Assembly (NCBI GenBank): GCA_963750395.1
Contig: CAVVQM010000011.1
Span: 1 to 64,000, forward strand
Direction of reading: 5' to 3'
DNA from: JADJPO01 sp963750395
GTDB taxonomy: Bacteria > Actinomycetota > Actinomycetes > Actinomycetales > Kineosporiaceae
Length of the DNA: 64,000 nt
Shown here: positions 51,021-59,495 of the stretch, one piece after another
Layout: every line of letters begins with the position of its first letter
Position numbering within the stretch: the stretch's first letter is position 1
Translations under genes and position numbers: made by a program
The notes under the pieces: model-generated
The model's input: the letters and a program-made list of their open reading frames with translations, nothing else
Told to the model about the DNA's origin: nothing
Database searches by the model: none

Positions 51021-51545
51021 CGGATCGAGACCGCTTGGATCGAGAGCGCATGGATCGAGAGCGCGCAAACCGGGCCGTGACCGCATGGCTGGCCGAATCC
51101 GGCCTGGAGCACGACCTCGGCGCCCGCCCGGGGGAACACGTCGTCCAGCTGCCCGGCGAGGCCAAGCTCCGCACCACCACATCGCTGTTGGTCGGGGATC
51201 GGGGCCTGTCGGTCAGCGCCTTCGTGGTGCGCAGACCCGACGAGAATCACGAGGCCCTCTACCGCTGGCTGCTCGCGCGCAACCTCCGCCTGCCGGGCAT
51301 CGCCTTCGCCCTGGACAACCTCGGCGACGTGTACCTGGTGGGCAGGATGCCGCTGGCGGCCGTCACCGAGGAGAGCATCGACGCGCTTGCTCGGGGTGGT
51401 GCTGTCCACGGCAGACTCCAGCTTCAACGACCTCCTCGTGATGGGCTTCCTGACCTCGATGAAGAAGGAGTGGGACTGGCGGATCTCGCGCGGTGAGCCG
51501 ATCGACAATCTCGCGGCCTTCAAGCATCTGCTCGCGGACGACTAG
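51017..51545 (+). pseudogene. YbjN-domain protein with a single-base insertion
   Basis: About 175 aa when repaired. The first 124 codons (TTTSLLVGDRGLSVSAFVVR, YRWLLARNLRLPGIAFALDN, VYLVGRMPLAAVTEESIDAL) are YbjN. At 51386-51390 the text GCGCTTGCTCGG should read Ala-Leu-Leu-Gly. An extra T moves the frame. The true end continues in the next frame as SFNDLLVMGFLTSMKKEWDW and RISRGEPIDNLAAFKHLLAD to the TAG at 51543. It overlaps the mshA stop by ATGA. Because the family is conserved here and the rest is intact, a read error is a serious alternative. Confidence 0.75.
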
Positions 51546-51554
51546 TGTTTCGCC

Positions 51555-52298
51555 ATGACTTACACACTGGTGCTGCTACGTCATGGCGAGAGCGATTGGA
51601 ACGCGAAGAACCTGTTCACCGGATGGGTCGATGTGGACCTGTCCGACAAGGGTCGCGCCGAGGCCGAGGCGGGGGGTCGGATGCTGGCCGAGGCCGGCGT
51701 GCTGCCGGACGTCGTCCACACCTCCCTGCTGCGCCGCGCCATCACCACCGCCAACATGTCCCTGGACGTCGCCGACCGGCATTGGATCCCGGTCAAGCGC
51801 AACTGGCGGCTGAACGAGCGGCACTACGGCGCCCTGCAGGGCAAGAACAAGAAGCAGACGCTGGAGACCTACGGCGAGGAGCAGTTCATGCTCTGGCGCC
51901 GGTCCTACGACACCCCGCCGCCGCCGATCGAGGCCGGAACCGAGTTCAGCCAGGACGCCGACCCCCGCTACGCGGATCTGGGTCCGGACCTGCCGGCCAC
52001 CGAGTGCCTCAAGGACGTCGTCGTCCGGATGCTGCCGTACTGGCACGACGAGGTCATCCCGGACCTCCGGGCCGGCAAGGTGGTCCTCCTGGCAGCGCAC
52101 GGCAACTCGCTGCGTGCCCTGGTCAAGCACCTGGACGGGATCAGCGACGAGGCCATCGCCGGGCTGAACATCCCGACCGGGATCCCGTTGGTCTACGAGC
52201 TGGACGACGACCTGTCACCGGTGGAGTCCGGCGGCCGCTACCTGGATCCGGCCGCCGCCGAGGCCGCCGCCGCAGCCGTCGCCAGCCAGGGTCGCTGA
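51555..52298 (+). CDS. gpmA: 2,3-bisphosphoglycerate-dependent phosphoglycerate mutase
   Basis: 247 aa, glycolytic/gluconeogenic enzyme. LVLLRHGESDWNAKNLFTGW contains the phosphorylated His10. RRAITTANMSL, NERHYGALQGKNKKQTLETY (catalytic Glu) and VVLLAAHGNSLRALVKHLDG (second His) follow. The Ala-rich C-terminal tail is usual in actinobacteria. It follows the YbjN gene by 9 bases and is convergent with phoU (9-base gap). Confidence 0.95.
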   Translation: MTYTLVLLRHGESDWNAKNLFTGWVDVDLSDKGRAEAEAGGRMLAEAGVLPDVVHTSLLRRAITTANMSLDVADRHWIPVKRNWRLNERHYGALQGKNKKQTLETYGEEQFMLWRRSYDTPPPPIEAGTEFSQDADPRYADLGPDLPATECLKDVVVRMLPYWHDEVIPDLRAGKVVLLAAHGNSLRALVKHLDGISDEAIAGLNIPTGIPLVYELDDDLSPVESGGRYLDPAAAEAAAAAVASQGR

Positions 52299-52307
52299 CG
52301 GCCGGCC

Positions 52308-52961
52308 TCAGCCCGCAGGGACGACCCGTTCGCCGGTGACCAGGTAGACGACCCTGCGGGCCGCGGACACGGCGTGGTCGGCGAACCGCTCGAAGTAGCG
52401 CCCGCACAGGGTGACGTCGATCGCGGGCTCGATCCCGTGTGCCCAGTCGTCGCTGAGCAGGGCGGTGAACAGCCGCCTGTGCAGGGCGTCCATGGCGTCG
52501 TCGTCGACCTCGAGCTCGAGTGCCCGGGCGACGTCGCGATCGGCGATCACGGTGCCGGTCTTGGCCACGATCCGCTCGGCGACCTGGCCCATCTCCTGCA
52601 CGGTGCCGCGCAGCTCAGGGGGGATCGCGGAGTGCGGGTGGCGCATCCGCGCGACCTTGGCGACATGTCGGGCGAGGTCGCCCATGCGCTCCAGATCAGC
52701 GCTCATCCGCAGTCCCGTGATGATCACCCGCAGGTCGGTGGCCACGGGTTGCTGCAGGGCGAGCAGCGCGAGCGAGCGTTCCTCGAACTCAGACTGCAGG
52801 GCATCGATCTCCTCATCGGCCGAGATGACCGATTCCGCCACGGCGAGGTCGCTGTCGAGCAGGGCCACCGTGGCCCGGGAGATCGCGGAGCCCACCAATC
52901 GGGTCATCTCCACCAGGATGTCCGACAGGCTCTGGAGCTCGTCGTGGAACTGCTCTCGCAT
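52308..52961 (-). CDS. phoU: Phosphate-signalling protein PhoU
   Basis: 217 aa of two three-helix bundles. REQFHDELQSLSDILVEMTR, DLRVIITGLRMSADLERMGD and the second-repeat equivalent CGRYFERFADHAVSAARRVV carry the metal-cluster E/DxxxD motifs. PhoU links the Pst transporter to the sensor kinase and keeps the Pho response off when phosphate is sufficient. ATG 52961 has GGAG 8 bases upstream. It is divergent from senX3-regX3, with PHO-box-like repeats between. Confidence 0.95.
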   Translation of the reverse strand: MREQFHDELQSLSDILVEMTRLVGSAISRATVALLDSDLAVAESVISADEEIDALQSEFEERSLALLALQQPVATDLRVIITGLRMSADLERMGDLARHVAKVARMRHPHSAIPPELRGTVQEMGQVAERIVAKTGTVIADRDVARALELEVDDDAMDALHRRLFTALLSDDWAHGIEPAIDVTLCGRYFERFADHAVSAARRVVYLVTGERVVPAG

Positions 52962-53008
52962 CGAAGTGACTCCGTCCCGGTTCGCTGATCGAATTCCAGG
53001 GTGCCAGG

Positions 53009-53041
53009 TGGGTGTGAACGTTCGGCCCATCTGGGGTGAAC
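53009..53041 (-). promoter_or_regulatory. PHO-box-like direct repeats between phoU and senX3
   Basis: On the minus strand GTTCACC (53041-53035) and GTTCACA (53019-53013) are spaced exactly 22 bases, two 11-base units, as in actinobacterial PHO boxes bound by PhoP/RegX3-type regulators. The unit between is degenerate. The position suggests RegX3 controls both its own operon and phoU. Confidence 0.6.
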
Positions 53042-53103
53042 GTTGCGCACGCAGGCGTTGTCCGGGCGCCGCTGCCACCTACTCTGTGACGGTGGGTGAG
53101 GCA

Positions 53104-54270
53104 ATGGCAACCGCTCTGGCAGCCCTGGTCGGGCTGTTGACCGGTGCGGCGGGCGTGCTGGCGTTCAGGGCCAGTGAGAACGAGCGCCGCGGTCTCAGTG
53201 TGATCCCCGAACCGCGTCTGCCCGAGGGCATCAGTGAGGTGCTGGCGGTCCTGCGGTCCGCGGCGATCGTGCTCGACGCCGCCGAGGGGGTGATCCAGGC
53301 CAGCCCGCCTGCCTACGCCTTCGGCCTGGTCCGCGGGCACGAACTGGTTCATCCGGAGTTGCGGGAACTGGCCGCGGAGGCCAGGCGCTTCGGTCTGGTC
53401 TGTGAACGTGAGCTCGAACTGGCCCGCGGTCCGCTGGGCAAGTCCCGGCTCGTCGTCCACGCCAGGTTGGCCCCCCTTGACTCCGACCACGTTCTGGTCC
53501 TGGTCGACGACCACACCGAGACCCGCCGGGTCGAAGAGGTGCGCCGGGACTTCGTGGCGAACGTGAGTCACGAGTTGAAGACCCCGATCGGGGCCCTGCA
53601 ACTGCTCGCTGAGGCGGTCGGTGGGGCCGCCGACGACCCGGACGCGGTGCAGCACTTCGCCGAGCGGATGGAACGTGAGGCGCAGCGGCTGGCGACGTTG
53701 GTGCAGGAGATCATCGATCTGTCGCGGCTCCAGGTGGCCGACGCCGTGCACCAGCCCGAGCCGGTCGAGGTCGACACGGTGATCTCTGACGCCGTGGATC
53801 GGGTGGCCCTCAAGGCCGCCCGCCGGGACGTGAGCGTGTCGGTCGGCGGCGACGGGGGTGCGGTGGTCTTCGGGAACCACGAACTGCTGGTGACCGCCGT
53901 GCGCAACCTCGTCGACAACGCGATCGCCTACTCCGCCGAGGGGACCAGCGTCGGGGTCTCCGTACGCCGGGCAGACGCCCTGGTCGAGATCGCCGTCAAG
54001 GATCAGGGGCTCGGCATCTCCCGCTCGGATCAGGATCGGATCTTCGAGCGCTTCTACCGCGTGGACCCCGCCCGGTCCCGGGCCACCGGCGGAACCGGGC
54101 TGGGCCTGAGCATCGTCAAGCACGTGGCGGCCAACCACGGCGGTGAGGTCAGCCTCTGGAGCGAACCGGGGGTGGGGTCGACCTTCACCCTGCGGCTGCC
54201 GGCCGCGCGGGGAGGGTGGCCCTCGTCCGGTACGCAACCTGTGGAGCGATCGAGAGGAGTGTCCCGGTGA
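53104..54270 (+). CDS. senX3: Sensor histidine kinase SenX3
   Basis: 388 aa. N-terminal hydrophobic helix (ATALAALVGLLTGAAGVLAF) anchors it; unlike the two-helix mycobacterial form, only one clear membrane segment is seen. A PAS-like region follows (SEVLAVLRSAAIVLDAAEGV). The H-box has His156 in VANVSHELKTPIGALQLLAE. The ATPase has N-box NLVDNAIAYS, G1 KDQGLGIS, F FERFYRVDP and G2 GGTGLGLSIVKHV. The gene senses phosphate status with PhoU and phosphorylates RegX3. GTG 53092 is an alternative start. Confidence 0.93.
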   Translation: MATALAALVGLLTGAAGVLAFRASENERRGLSVIPEPRLPEGISEVLAVLRSAAIVLDAAEGVIQASPPAYAFGLVRGHELVHPELRELAAEARRFGLVCERELELARGPLGKSRLVVHARLAPLDSDHVLVLVDDHTETRRVEEVRRDFVANVSHELKTPIGALQLLAEAVGGAADDPDAVQHFAERMEREAQRLATLVQEIIDLSRLQVADAVHQPEPVEVDTVISDAVDRVALKAARRDVSVSVGGDGGAVVFGNHELLVTAVRNLVDNAIAYSAEGTSVGVSVRRADALVEIAVKDQGLGISRSDQDRIFERFYRVDPARSRATGGTGLGLSIVKHVAANHGGEVSLWSEPGVGSTFTLRLPAARGGWPSSGTQPVERSRGVSR

Positions 54271-54947
54271 CCAGGATCCTGGTCGTGGAGGACGAGGAGT
54301 CCTTCAGCGATCCGCTGTCCTTCCTGCTGCGCAAGGAGGGCTTCGAGGTCGCCGTCGCCGACACCGGCCCCCAGGCACTGGAGGAGTTCGATCGCCACGG
54401 GGCGGATCTGGTGCTGCTCGACCTGATGCTGCCCGGCCTGCCGGGCACGGAGGTCTGCCGGCAGCTGCGCACACGCGGCAACGTTCCGGTGATCATGCTG
54501 ACCGCCAAGGACAGCGAGATCGACAAGGTGGTCGGCCTGGAACTGGGCGCCGACGACTACGTCACCAAGCCCTACTCCACGCGCGAACTGATCGCTCGGA
54601 TCCGAGCGGTGCTGCGCCGTGGCACCGAACCCGAGTCGACGCCGTCCTCCATGATCAGCGTCGGTCCCGTCCGGATGGATGTCGACCGACATGTCGTGTC
54701 GGTCGACGGCACCCCGGTCTCACTGCCGCTGAAGGAGTTCGAGCTGCTGGAGATCCTGCTGCGCAACTCCGAGCGGGTGCTGACCAGGAGCCAGATCATC
54801 GACCGGGTCTGGGGGATCGACTACGTGGGGGACACCAAGACCCTCGACGTCCACGTCAAGCGGCTGCGCAGCAAGATCGAGCCGGACCCGGCCCACCCTC
54901 GTTACCTGCTCACCGTTCGGGGACTGGGCTACAAGTTCGAGGCCTGA
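54267..54947 (+). CDS. regX3: Response regulator RegX3 (OmpR/PhoB family)
   Basis: 226 aa. The receiver domain has the acidic pocket VVEDEES, phosphoacceptor Asp52 in LVLLDLMLPGLPG, and Lys in DYVTKPYSTREL. The winged helix has LPLKEFELLEILLRNSERVL, SQIIDRVWG and KTLDVHVKRLRSKIEPDP. GTG 54267 overlaps the senX3 stop (GTGA) and has GAGAGGAG upstream. It activates phosphate-starvation genes. Confidence 0.95.
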   Translation: MTRILVVEDEESFSDPLSFLLRKEGFEVAVADTGPQALEEFDRHGADLVLLDLMLPGLPGTEVCRQLRTRGNVPVIMLTAKDSEIDKVVGLELGADDYVTKPYSTRELIARIRAVLRRGTEPESTPSSMISVGPVRMDVDRHVVSVDGTPVSLPLKEFELLEILLRNSERVLTRSQIIDRVWGIDYVGDTKTLDVHVKRLRSKIEPDPAHPRYLLTVRGLGYKFEA

Positions 54948-54994
54948 GCGGCCTCAGCCTGCCCCGTCGGGCCAGGCCGACCGGGGCCACTCGT

Positions 54995-55582
54995 TCAGGA
55001 GACGGAGGCTGACGGCGACGGCGAGGCTGAGGGGGAGGGCTCGGACGGCGCTGGGCTCGGCACGAGATCCGCGTACGGTCCCTGCGCGGCGACCACGGGC
55101 AGGACCAGGGGGGCTCCGCCGACGGGGGTGTCGACCTGCAGCCTCAGCGTGCTGCCGGGCGGACTGGGGACCGAGGCGACCCGCACGTCGGCGTCGCCGT
55201 CGCCGACCGTGGTCAGCACGCCGGGTCTGGCCACGACCGTTCCGTCGCCGACCGGTTGGCCGCTCTGATCGAGCACGGTGAAGCGCACCGTGACCGGGTC
55301 GGTCCCGTCGTTGGCGATCGCGCCGATCACTGCGCCGGGCGCACCCTCGGCCTCGGTCACCAGGAGCAGGTTGAGCAGCCGCAGCGAGGTCCTGGTGGCC
55401 GCGTCGTCGATCTGGCCGTTCACGCCGTCGGAGGCGGGGAAGGTCGCGACGACCGACGGGTTGGAGAACGAGCAGCCGCTCAGGGCCGGTGCGGCCCCCA
55501 GGGCGAGGACGGCGAGCAGCGGAGCCGCTCCCAAGGCACGACGGCGAACGAGCGAACCATCGGCTCGGCTGCTGCGGATCAC
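54995..55582 (-). CDS. Lipoprotein with a beta-sandwich-like domain
   Basis: 195 aa. Arg-rich N-terminus, hydrophobic core and lipobox LSGC (PALSGCSFSNPS). The body (AVIGAIANDGTDPVTVRFTV, VVARPGVLTTVGDG, TLRLQVDTPVGGAPLVLPVV) looks like a small beta-sandwich as in actinobacterial DUF461/PCu-A-like surface proteins. The C-terminus is a Pro/Ser tail. GTG 55582 is chosen for GGGAGGA 6 bases upstream; longer frames are not protein-like. Its place between regX3 and carD is conserved in relatives. Confidence 0.82.
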   Translation of the reverse strand: MIRSSRADGSLVRRRALGAAPLLAVLALGAAPALSGCSFSNPSVVATFPASDGVNGQIDDAATRTSLRLLNLLLVTEAEGAPGAVIGAIANDGTDPVTVRFTVLDQSGQPVGDGTVVARPGVLTTVGDGDADVRVASVPSPPGSTLRLQVDTPVGGAPLVLPVVAAQGPYADLVPSPAPSEPSPSASPSPSASVS

Positions 55583-55739
55583 GGGCGGTCCTCCCTCACG
55601 AATGACTACGCGGGCGAAGCCTACTGTCTCGGCCTGCGCGGAGAGCACCCCTCGGGTCCGAGGACCACGTCCGGGCATGCTTGTCAAGCGGGGTTTGGCA
55701 CCTCTCAGGCGTCTGACCTGCGCAAACGAGACGTCGGGC

Positions 55740-55797
55740 ACATGTGAGCCACGGCATCCCGTGCTAAGATCGAGGTTGGGAAAGGGGATAACACCAC
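55740..55797 (+). promoter_or_regulatory. carD promoter region
   Basis: A TAAGAT hexamer at 55765-55770 is a good actinobacterial -10 element, 28 bases before the carD ATG. AAAGGGGAT at 55781-55789 is the ribosome site. The -35 region is weak, which is usual for these promoters. Confidence 0.5.
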
Positions 55798-56292
55798 ATG
55801 GCGTTCAATGTCGGCGAGACAGTCGTCCACCCCCAGCACGGGGCCGCGATGATCGTGGAAACCAAGGTACGGACCATCATGGGGGAGGAGCGCCAATACC
55901 TGGTTCTCCGCCCCACCGAGAAGGTGTCCCAGAGCCCTCTGACCATCGAGGTGCCCGCCCTGAACGTTGAGATGGTCGGTCTGCGCGACGTCGTGGGCCA
56001 AGAGGGTCTCGACAAGATGTTCGAGGTCCTCAGGGCCTCCTACGCCGAGGAGCCGACCAACTGGTCGCGTCGGTACAAGGCGAATCTCGAGAAGCTGCAC
56101 TCCGGTGACGTGATCAAGGTCGCCGAGGTCGTGCGTGACCTGACCCGTCGGGATCAGGGCCGCGGGCTGTCCACCGGTGAGAAGCAGATGCTGGGTCGTG
56201 CGCGCACGATCCTTGTGTCCGAGCTCGCACTTGCCGAACAGACCAATGAGGACAAGGCGGCGGCCATCCTCGACGAGGTTCTGGCCTCCTGA
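55798..56292 (+). CDS. carD: RNA polymerase-binding transcription factor CarD
   Basis: 164 aa. The N-terminal RNA-polymerase-interacting Tudor-like domain (FNVGETVVHPQHGAAMIVET, YLVLRPTEKVSQSPLTIEVP) is followed by the helical DNA-binding domain (NWSRRYKANLEKLHSGDVIK, LSTGEKQMLGRARTILVSEL). CarD stabilises the open promoter complex at rRNA and many other promoters and is essential in mycobacteria. The carD-PIN/TRAM-ispD/ispF-cysS neighbourhood is typical. Confidence 0.96.
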   Translation: MAFNVGETVVHPQHGAAMIVETKVRTIMGEERQYLVLRPTEKVSQSPLTIEVPALNVEMVGLRDVVGQEGLDKMFEVLRASYAEEPTNWSRRYKANLEKLHSGDVIKVAEVVRDLTRRDQGRGLSTGEKQMLGRARTILVSELALAEQTNEDKAAAILDEVLAS

Positions 56293-56332
56293 CATCTCAG
56301 CGGCCGCCGAGGTCTCACAGAGAGGTCTGGGC

Positions 56333-57541
56333 GTGTCGCAGCGGGATACCAGGTTCCCGCCGGTGGTCATCGAGGCGTTGCGGTTCTGCGTCGTCGCCTT
56401 CTTGGCGGTCATCGGCTACCAGGTGGGCAGGGGCTTCGGGTCCGGCACCCTGGTGGTCGGTGTGTTCGACGGGCCTGGCCTGGGTGCCTTGCTCGGCGGA
56501 TTCAGCGGATACGTCCTCGGCGGGGTGATCGCCCGGGTCACGTCGGCGTCCGTCGCCCGCACCGAGGAGGCCCTGGCCGGCCGCACCGCCGAACAGCTCC
56601 TGGCAGGCCTGACCGGAGCCGCAGCGGGCGTTCTCGTCGCCGCCGCGCTCACCTGGCCCCTGCTCCTTGTGGGGTCCCTGCAGCTCACCACCCCGCTGTT
56701 CCTCTTCGTCGTGATGACCGTCGGGACCCTGGGCTACCGGATCGGTCTGTCGCGGCGGCGCGCCGTGCTGTCCCTGCTCGGCGGCAACGGACGCCTCGAT
56801 CTGCCCGATCCGGCTGCGGCCTCGTTGCCGCTCGTCCTGGACACCTCGGTGGCCATCGACGGGCGGATCGTGGACGTCGTCCGCTCCGGTTTCCTGCACG
56901 GCACCGTGGTGGTCTGCGAACCGGTGTTGGGCGAACTCCAGCGTCTCGCAGACTCCGAGGACGATCTGCGCCGCGCCAAGGGCCGGCGCGGCCTGGACAT
57001 CCTGCAGGTGCTGCGCCACGAGCGCGGGCTGGACGTCGAGGTGATCGGCGACGAGGCACCGCAGGTGCGTGAGGTCGACGCCAAGCTCGTCCAGATCTGC
57101 CGCCAGCGACAGGCCGCCCTGGCGACCCTGGACACCAATCTGGCCAAGGTCGCCGACCTGGCCGGCTGCAGGGTGCTCAACCTGCACACGCTGGCGCTGG
57201 CGATGCGGCCTCCGGTCTCGGCCGGGGACCGGCTGAGGATCCTGCTGACGCGGCCGGGCAAGGAGTCGACTCAGGCGGTGGGCTACCTCGACGACGGAAC
57301 CATGGTGGTGGTGGAGCGCGCCCGCGAGCAGGTCGGTCATGAGGTCGACGTCGTCGTGATCAGCGTGCTGGTCACGGCGAACGGCCGGATGGTGTTCGCC
57401 CGCCCGCTGGCTCGTGAGTCGCAGGCGTCCACGACGGGGCGCGCGGTGCCCCGACAACGTCCGGGCCAGGCGGGCGCGGAGGGCGCGGCGCAGATCGCCG
57501 CCCAGATCGCCGACGCGGCGTCCCGGGCCCGGGACCGCTGA
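56333..57541 (+). CDS. PIN and TRAM domain membrane protein (YacL-like)
   Basis: 402 aa. Four hydrophobic helices span about residues 10-155. A PIN nuclease domain covers about 160-285 (LVLDTSVAIDGRIVDVVRSG, EPVLGELQRLADSED, ATLDTNLAKVADLAG; the acidic residues of the site are present). A TRAM domain covers about 300-365 (KESTQAVGYLDDGTMVVVER). The Ala/Gln-rich tail is variable. The family is widespread in Gram-positives; a membrane-linked RNase role is inferred. GTG 56333 follows GAGAGG by 7 bases. Confidence 0.88.
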   Translation: MSQRDTRFPPVVIEALRFCVVAFLAVIGYQVGRGFGSGTLVVGVFDGPGLGALLGGFSGYVLGGVIARVTSASVARTEEALAGRTAEQLLAGLTGAAAGVLVAAALTWPLLLVGSLQLTTPLFLFVVMTVGTLGYRIGLSRRRAVLSLLGGNGRLDLPDPAAASLPLVLDTSVAIDGRIVDVVRSGFLHGTVVVCEPVLGELQRLADSEDDLRRAKGRRGLDILQVLRHERGLDVEVIGDEAPQVREVDAKLVQICRQRQAALATLDTNLAKVADLAGCRVLNLHTLALAMRPPVSAGDRLRILLTRPGKESTQAVGYLDDGTMVVVERAREQVGHEVDVVVISVLVTANGRMVFARPLARESQASTTGRAVPRQRPGQAGAEGAAQIAAQIADAASRARDR

Positions 57542-57655
57542 CCGATCGATCGCCCTGAACGGACGGTGCGTTGATCGATCGTCTCTCGCACCGGGACCGT
57601 GTGTCCGCCGCCCCGATTCGGACCACGCCGCCTTCGTGCGGCATAGTCACCCTCC

Positions 57656-58183
57656 ATGAGTGCTCTGCTGGCGGTGGTTCTCGACGTCGACGGCCTCGAA
57701 GATCGCCCGTCCGCCGGGATCGGCGCCAGCGAGGCCGCCGCGGACGTCATGCGCCGCGTGCTCCCGGGGACGTCGGTCGAGGTGGTGACGCGCGCCGGTC
57801 GGCTCAAGGAGCTGCTCGAGACCCCATGCGACCTGGTGCTGGTGCACGATCCCCGGACCCCTCTGCAGGGGACCGAACAGGTGCTGTCCGTCCTCGACCA
57901 GTGGCACGAGAACGGCGACTGCGTCGCGGCCGTGGGCTGCACGGGGGTCTCCGACACGCTCAAGCACGTCGACGCGGCGGGCCGGGTGCTGGCCACCCTG
58001 GTTCGCGACGACTACAGATCGATCACCGGCCCGCTGGTGGTCACCCACGCGGCCCTCGCGGCGGCCGTCGCCGTCTCTGACGGCGCGGGCGACGACCTGG
58101 CCGTCGCCGTGGCGATCCTGGACCGCACGGTGGGGGTCCGGCGCGTCGTCCAGTCCGCCGCCCAGGCGCCCGCGAGGGTCTAG
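57656..58183 (+). CDS. Degenerate IspD-like protein
   Basis: 175 aa. Shape and several segments follow the cytidylyltransferase IspD: an opening strand (LLAVVLDVDGLEDRPS), LVLVHDPRTPL where IspD has VHDAARPL, and VAAVGCTGVSDTLKHVD where IspD has VPVTDTIK. The nucleotide-binding GxGxR loop is missing, and the protein is 60 residues shorter. It is likely a non-catalytic paralogue or a decayed copy at the ancestral ispD position downstream of carD. It ends tail-to-tail with the real ispD, sharing the palindrome CTAG for both stops. Confidence 0.65.
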   Translation: MSALLAVVLDVDGLEDRPSAGIGASEAAADVMRRVLPGTSVEVVTRAGRLKELLETPCDLVLVHDPRTPLQGTEQVLSVLDQWHENGDCVAAVGCTGVSDTLKHVDAAGRVLATLVRDDYRSITGPLVVTHAALAAAVAVSDGAGDDLAVAVAILDRTVGVRRVVQSAAQAPARV

Positions 58184-58893
58184 ATCCGCTGCGCCGCCAA
58201 CCGAGCCGCCCGCACGAGGTCACCCCGGAACGTGAGCTTCAGGTTGGCCGCCGTGGACGGCACGACCTGGATGGGCACGTCGGTGAACCTCTCGACGAAC
58301 GAGGCCGTGTCGGTGCCCTCGAAGCCCTGCCGCGCGGCCGCCGCGTAGGCCGTCAACAGGGGCCGGGCACGGAACGCCTGAGGGGTCTGAACGGCCACGA
58401 TGCTCGTCCCGGGGCTGAGGAAGTCCGGCGTGGGGGAGTCGTCCGCGCTCAGCAGGGTGGTCGTCACCGCGGGGACCGCGCCGCCCACCTGCGAGGCCAC
58501 GGCCAGCACCTCGCTGAACAGGTCCGGCGTGGCCAGCGGACGGGCACCGTCGTGGATGGCGATCACGTCGATCTCGCCGGATGTGATCGCCGGTTCCAGA
58601 TGCGTCAGCCCGGCCCGCTCGGAATCGTGGCGCGCTTCACCGCCCACCACGACGTCGACCGGGGTCTGCGGCGGGTGGTCGGCGAGCATGCGCCGGGCGA
58701 GGTCCTGCTGACCGCTCCGGACGACGACCACCAAACGCCGCACCCCGTGCGCCTGATCGGCCGCTCGCACCGACCAGGCCAGCACCGGACGATCCCCGAG
58801 CGGCAGGTAGACCTTGTTGACCGGCCTGCCGTCGATCTCGGCGCCCGCCCTCGACCCGCTGCCGCCGGCCAGGATCATCACCGCGCCGTCCAT
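58180..58893 (-). CDS. ispD: 2-C-methyl-D-erythritol 4-phosphate cytidylyltransferase
   Basis: 237 aa, third step of the MEP isoprenoid pathway (CTP plus MEP to CDP-ME). The CTP loop MILAGGSGSRAGAEIDGRPV includes the Arg, and the Lys in NKVYLPLGDRPVL is conserved. IAIHDGARPLATPDLF, VPAVTTTLLSAD, VAVQTPQAFRARPLL and TDTASFVERF are family signatures. Variations (SR-AG rather than RMG) are modest. It is on the minus strand, opposite to carD, and starts 14 bases from the ispF start on the other strand. That is an unusual inversion of the carD-ispD-ispF order. Confidence 0.88.
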   Translation of the reverse strand: MDGAVMILAGGSGSRAGAEIDGRPVNKVYLPLGDRPVLAWSVRAADQAHGVRRLVVVVRSGQQDLARRMLADHPPQTPVDVVVGGEARHDSERAGLTHLEPAITSGEIDVIAIHDGARPLATPDLFSEVLAVASQVGGAVPAVTTTLLSADDSPTPDFLSPGTSIVAVQTPQAFRARPLLTAYAAAARQGFEGTDTASFVERFTDVPIQVVPSTAANLKLTFRGDLVRAARLAAQRI

Positions 58894-58907
58894 GCGCCTA
58901 CCGTACG

Positions 58908-59495
58908 GTGACGGCTGTGGATGAGACGACACCGGCCCGCCTCGCCGCCGAGATGCCGCTGCCCAGAACGGGGATCGGGGTGGATGTGCACCGGTTCGCC
59001 CGTCCGTCCACACCGGGTGAGCCGGCGCCCCCGATGCGGATGGCCGGGCTCGATTGGCCCGGCGAGAGCGGTCTGGTGGGCCACTCGGACGCCGATGTCG
59101 CCGCCCACGCCTGTTGTGACGCCGTCCTGTCGGCCTGCGGGCTGGGGGACCTGGGGTCGAACTACGGCACCTCTCGCCCGGAGTGGGCCGGAGCGTCCGG
59201 GACGGATCTGCTCGCCGAGACCGCCCGGCGGGCTCGGGCCGCGGGTTTCCGGATCGGCAACGTCGCCGTCCAGGTGATCGGGGTGCGGCCGCGGATCGGC
59301 ACCCGTCGCGACGAGGCGCAGGCGGCGCTGTCGGCCGCCTGCGGGGCCCCGGTGACGGTCTCGGCGACCACCACCGACGGTCTGGGGCTGACCGGCCGGG
59401 GCGAGGGTGTGGCGGCCGTCGCCACTGCCCTGGTCGTGCCCGACGGCGCTGGGCAGACCGGCTGGCGCGGGCCCACCGGCGTCAGCACGACGTGA
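58908..59495 (+). CDS. ispF: 2-C-methyl-D-erythritol 2,4-cyclodiphosphate synthase
   Basis: 195 aa. IGVDVHRFARP carries the zinc ligands Asp26 and His28. GLVGHSDADVAAHACCDAVL holds the third (His60) and the active-site Asp. GDLGSNYGTSRPEW and VSATTTDGLGLTGRGEGVAA are family signatures. It cyclises CDP-ME phosphate in the MEP pathway. The GTG start is 14 bases from the divergent ispD ATG, with a palindrome ACCGTACGGT between and overlapping the GTG. The extended Pro-rich loop after residue 30 (PSTPGEPAPP) is an insertion. A tandem repeat begins in its last codons. Confidence 0.92.
   Translation: MTAVDETTPARLAAEMPLPRTGIGVDVHRFARPSTPGEPAPPMRMAGLDWPGESGLVGHSDADVAAHACCDAVLSACGLGDLGSNYGTSRPEWAGASGTDLLAETARRARAAGFRIGNVAVQVIGVRPRIGTRRDEAQAALSAACGAPVTVSATTTDGLGLTGRGEGVAAVATALVVPDGAGQTGWRGPTGVSTT

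Noticed and set aside
51380..51395. Programmed frameshift in the YbjN gene
   Set aside because: No slippery heptamer or downstream structure is apparent and the family has no known recoding.
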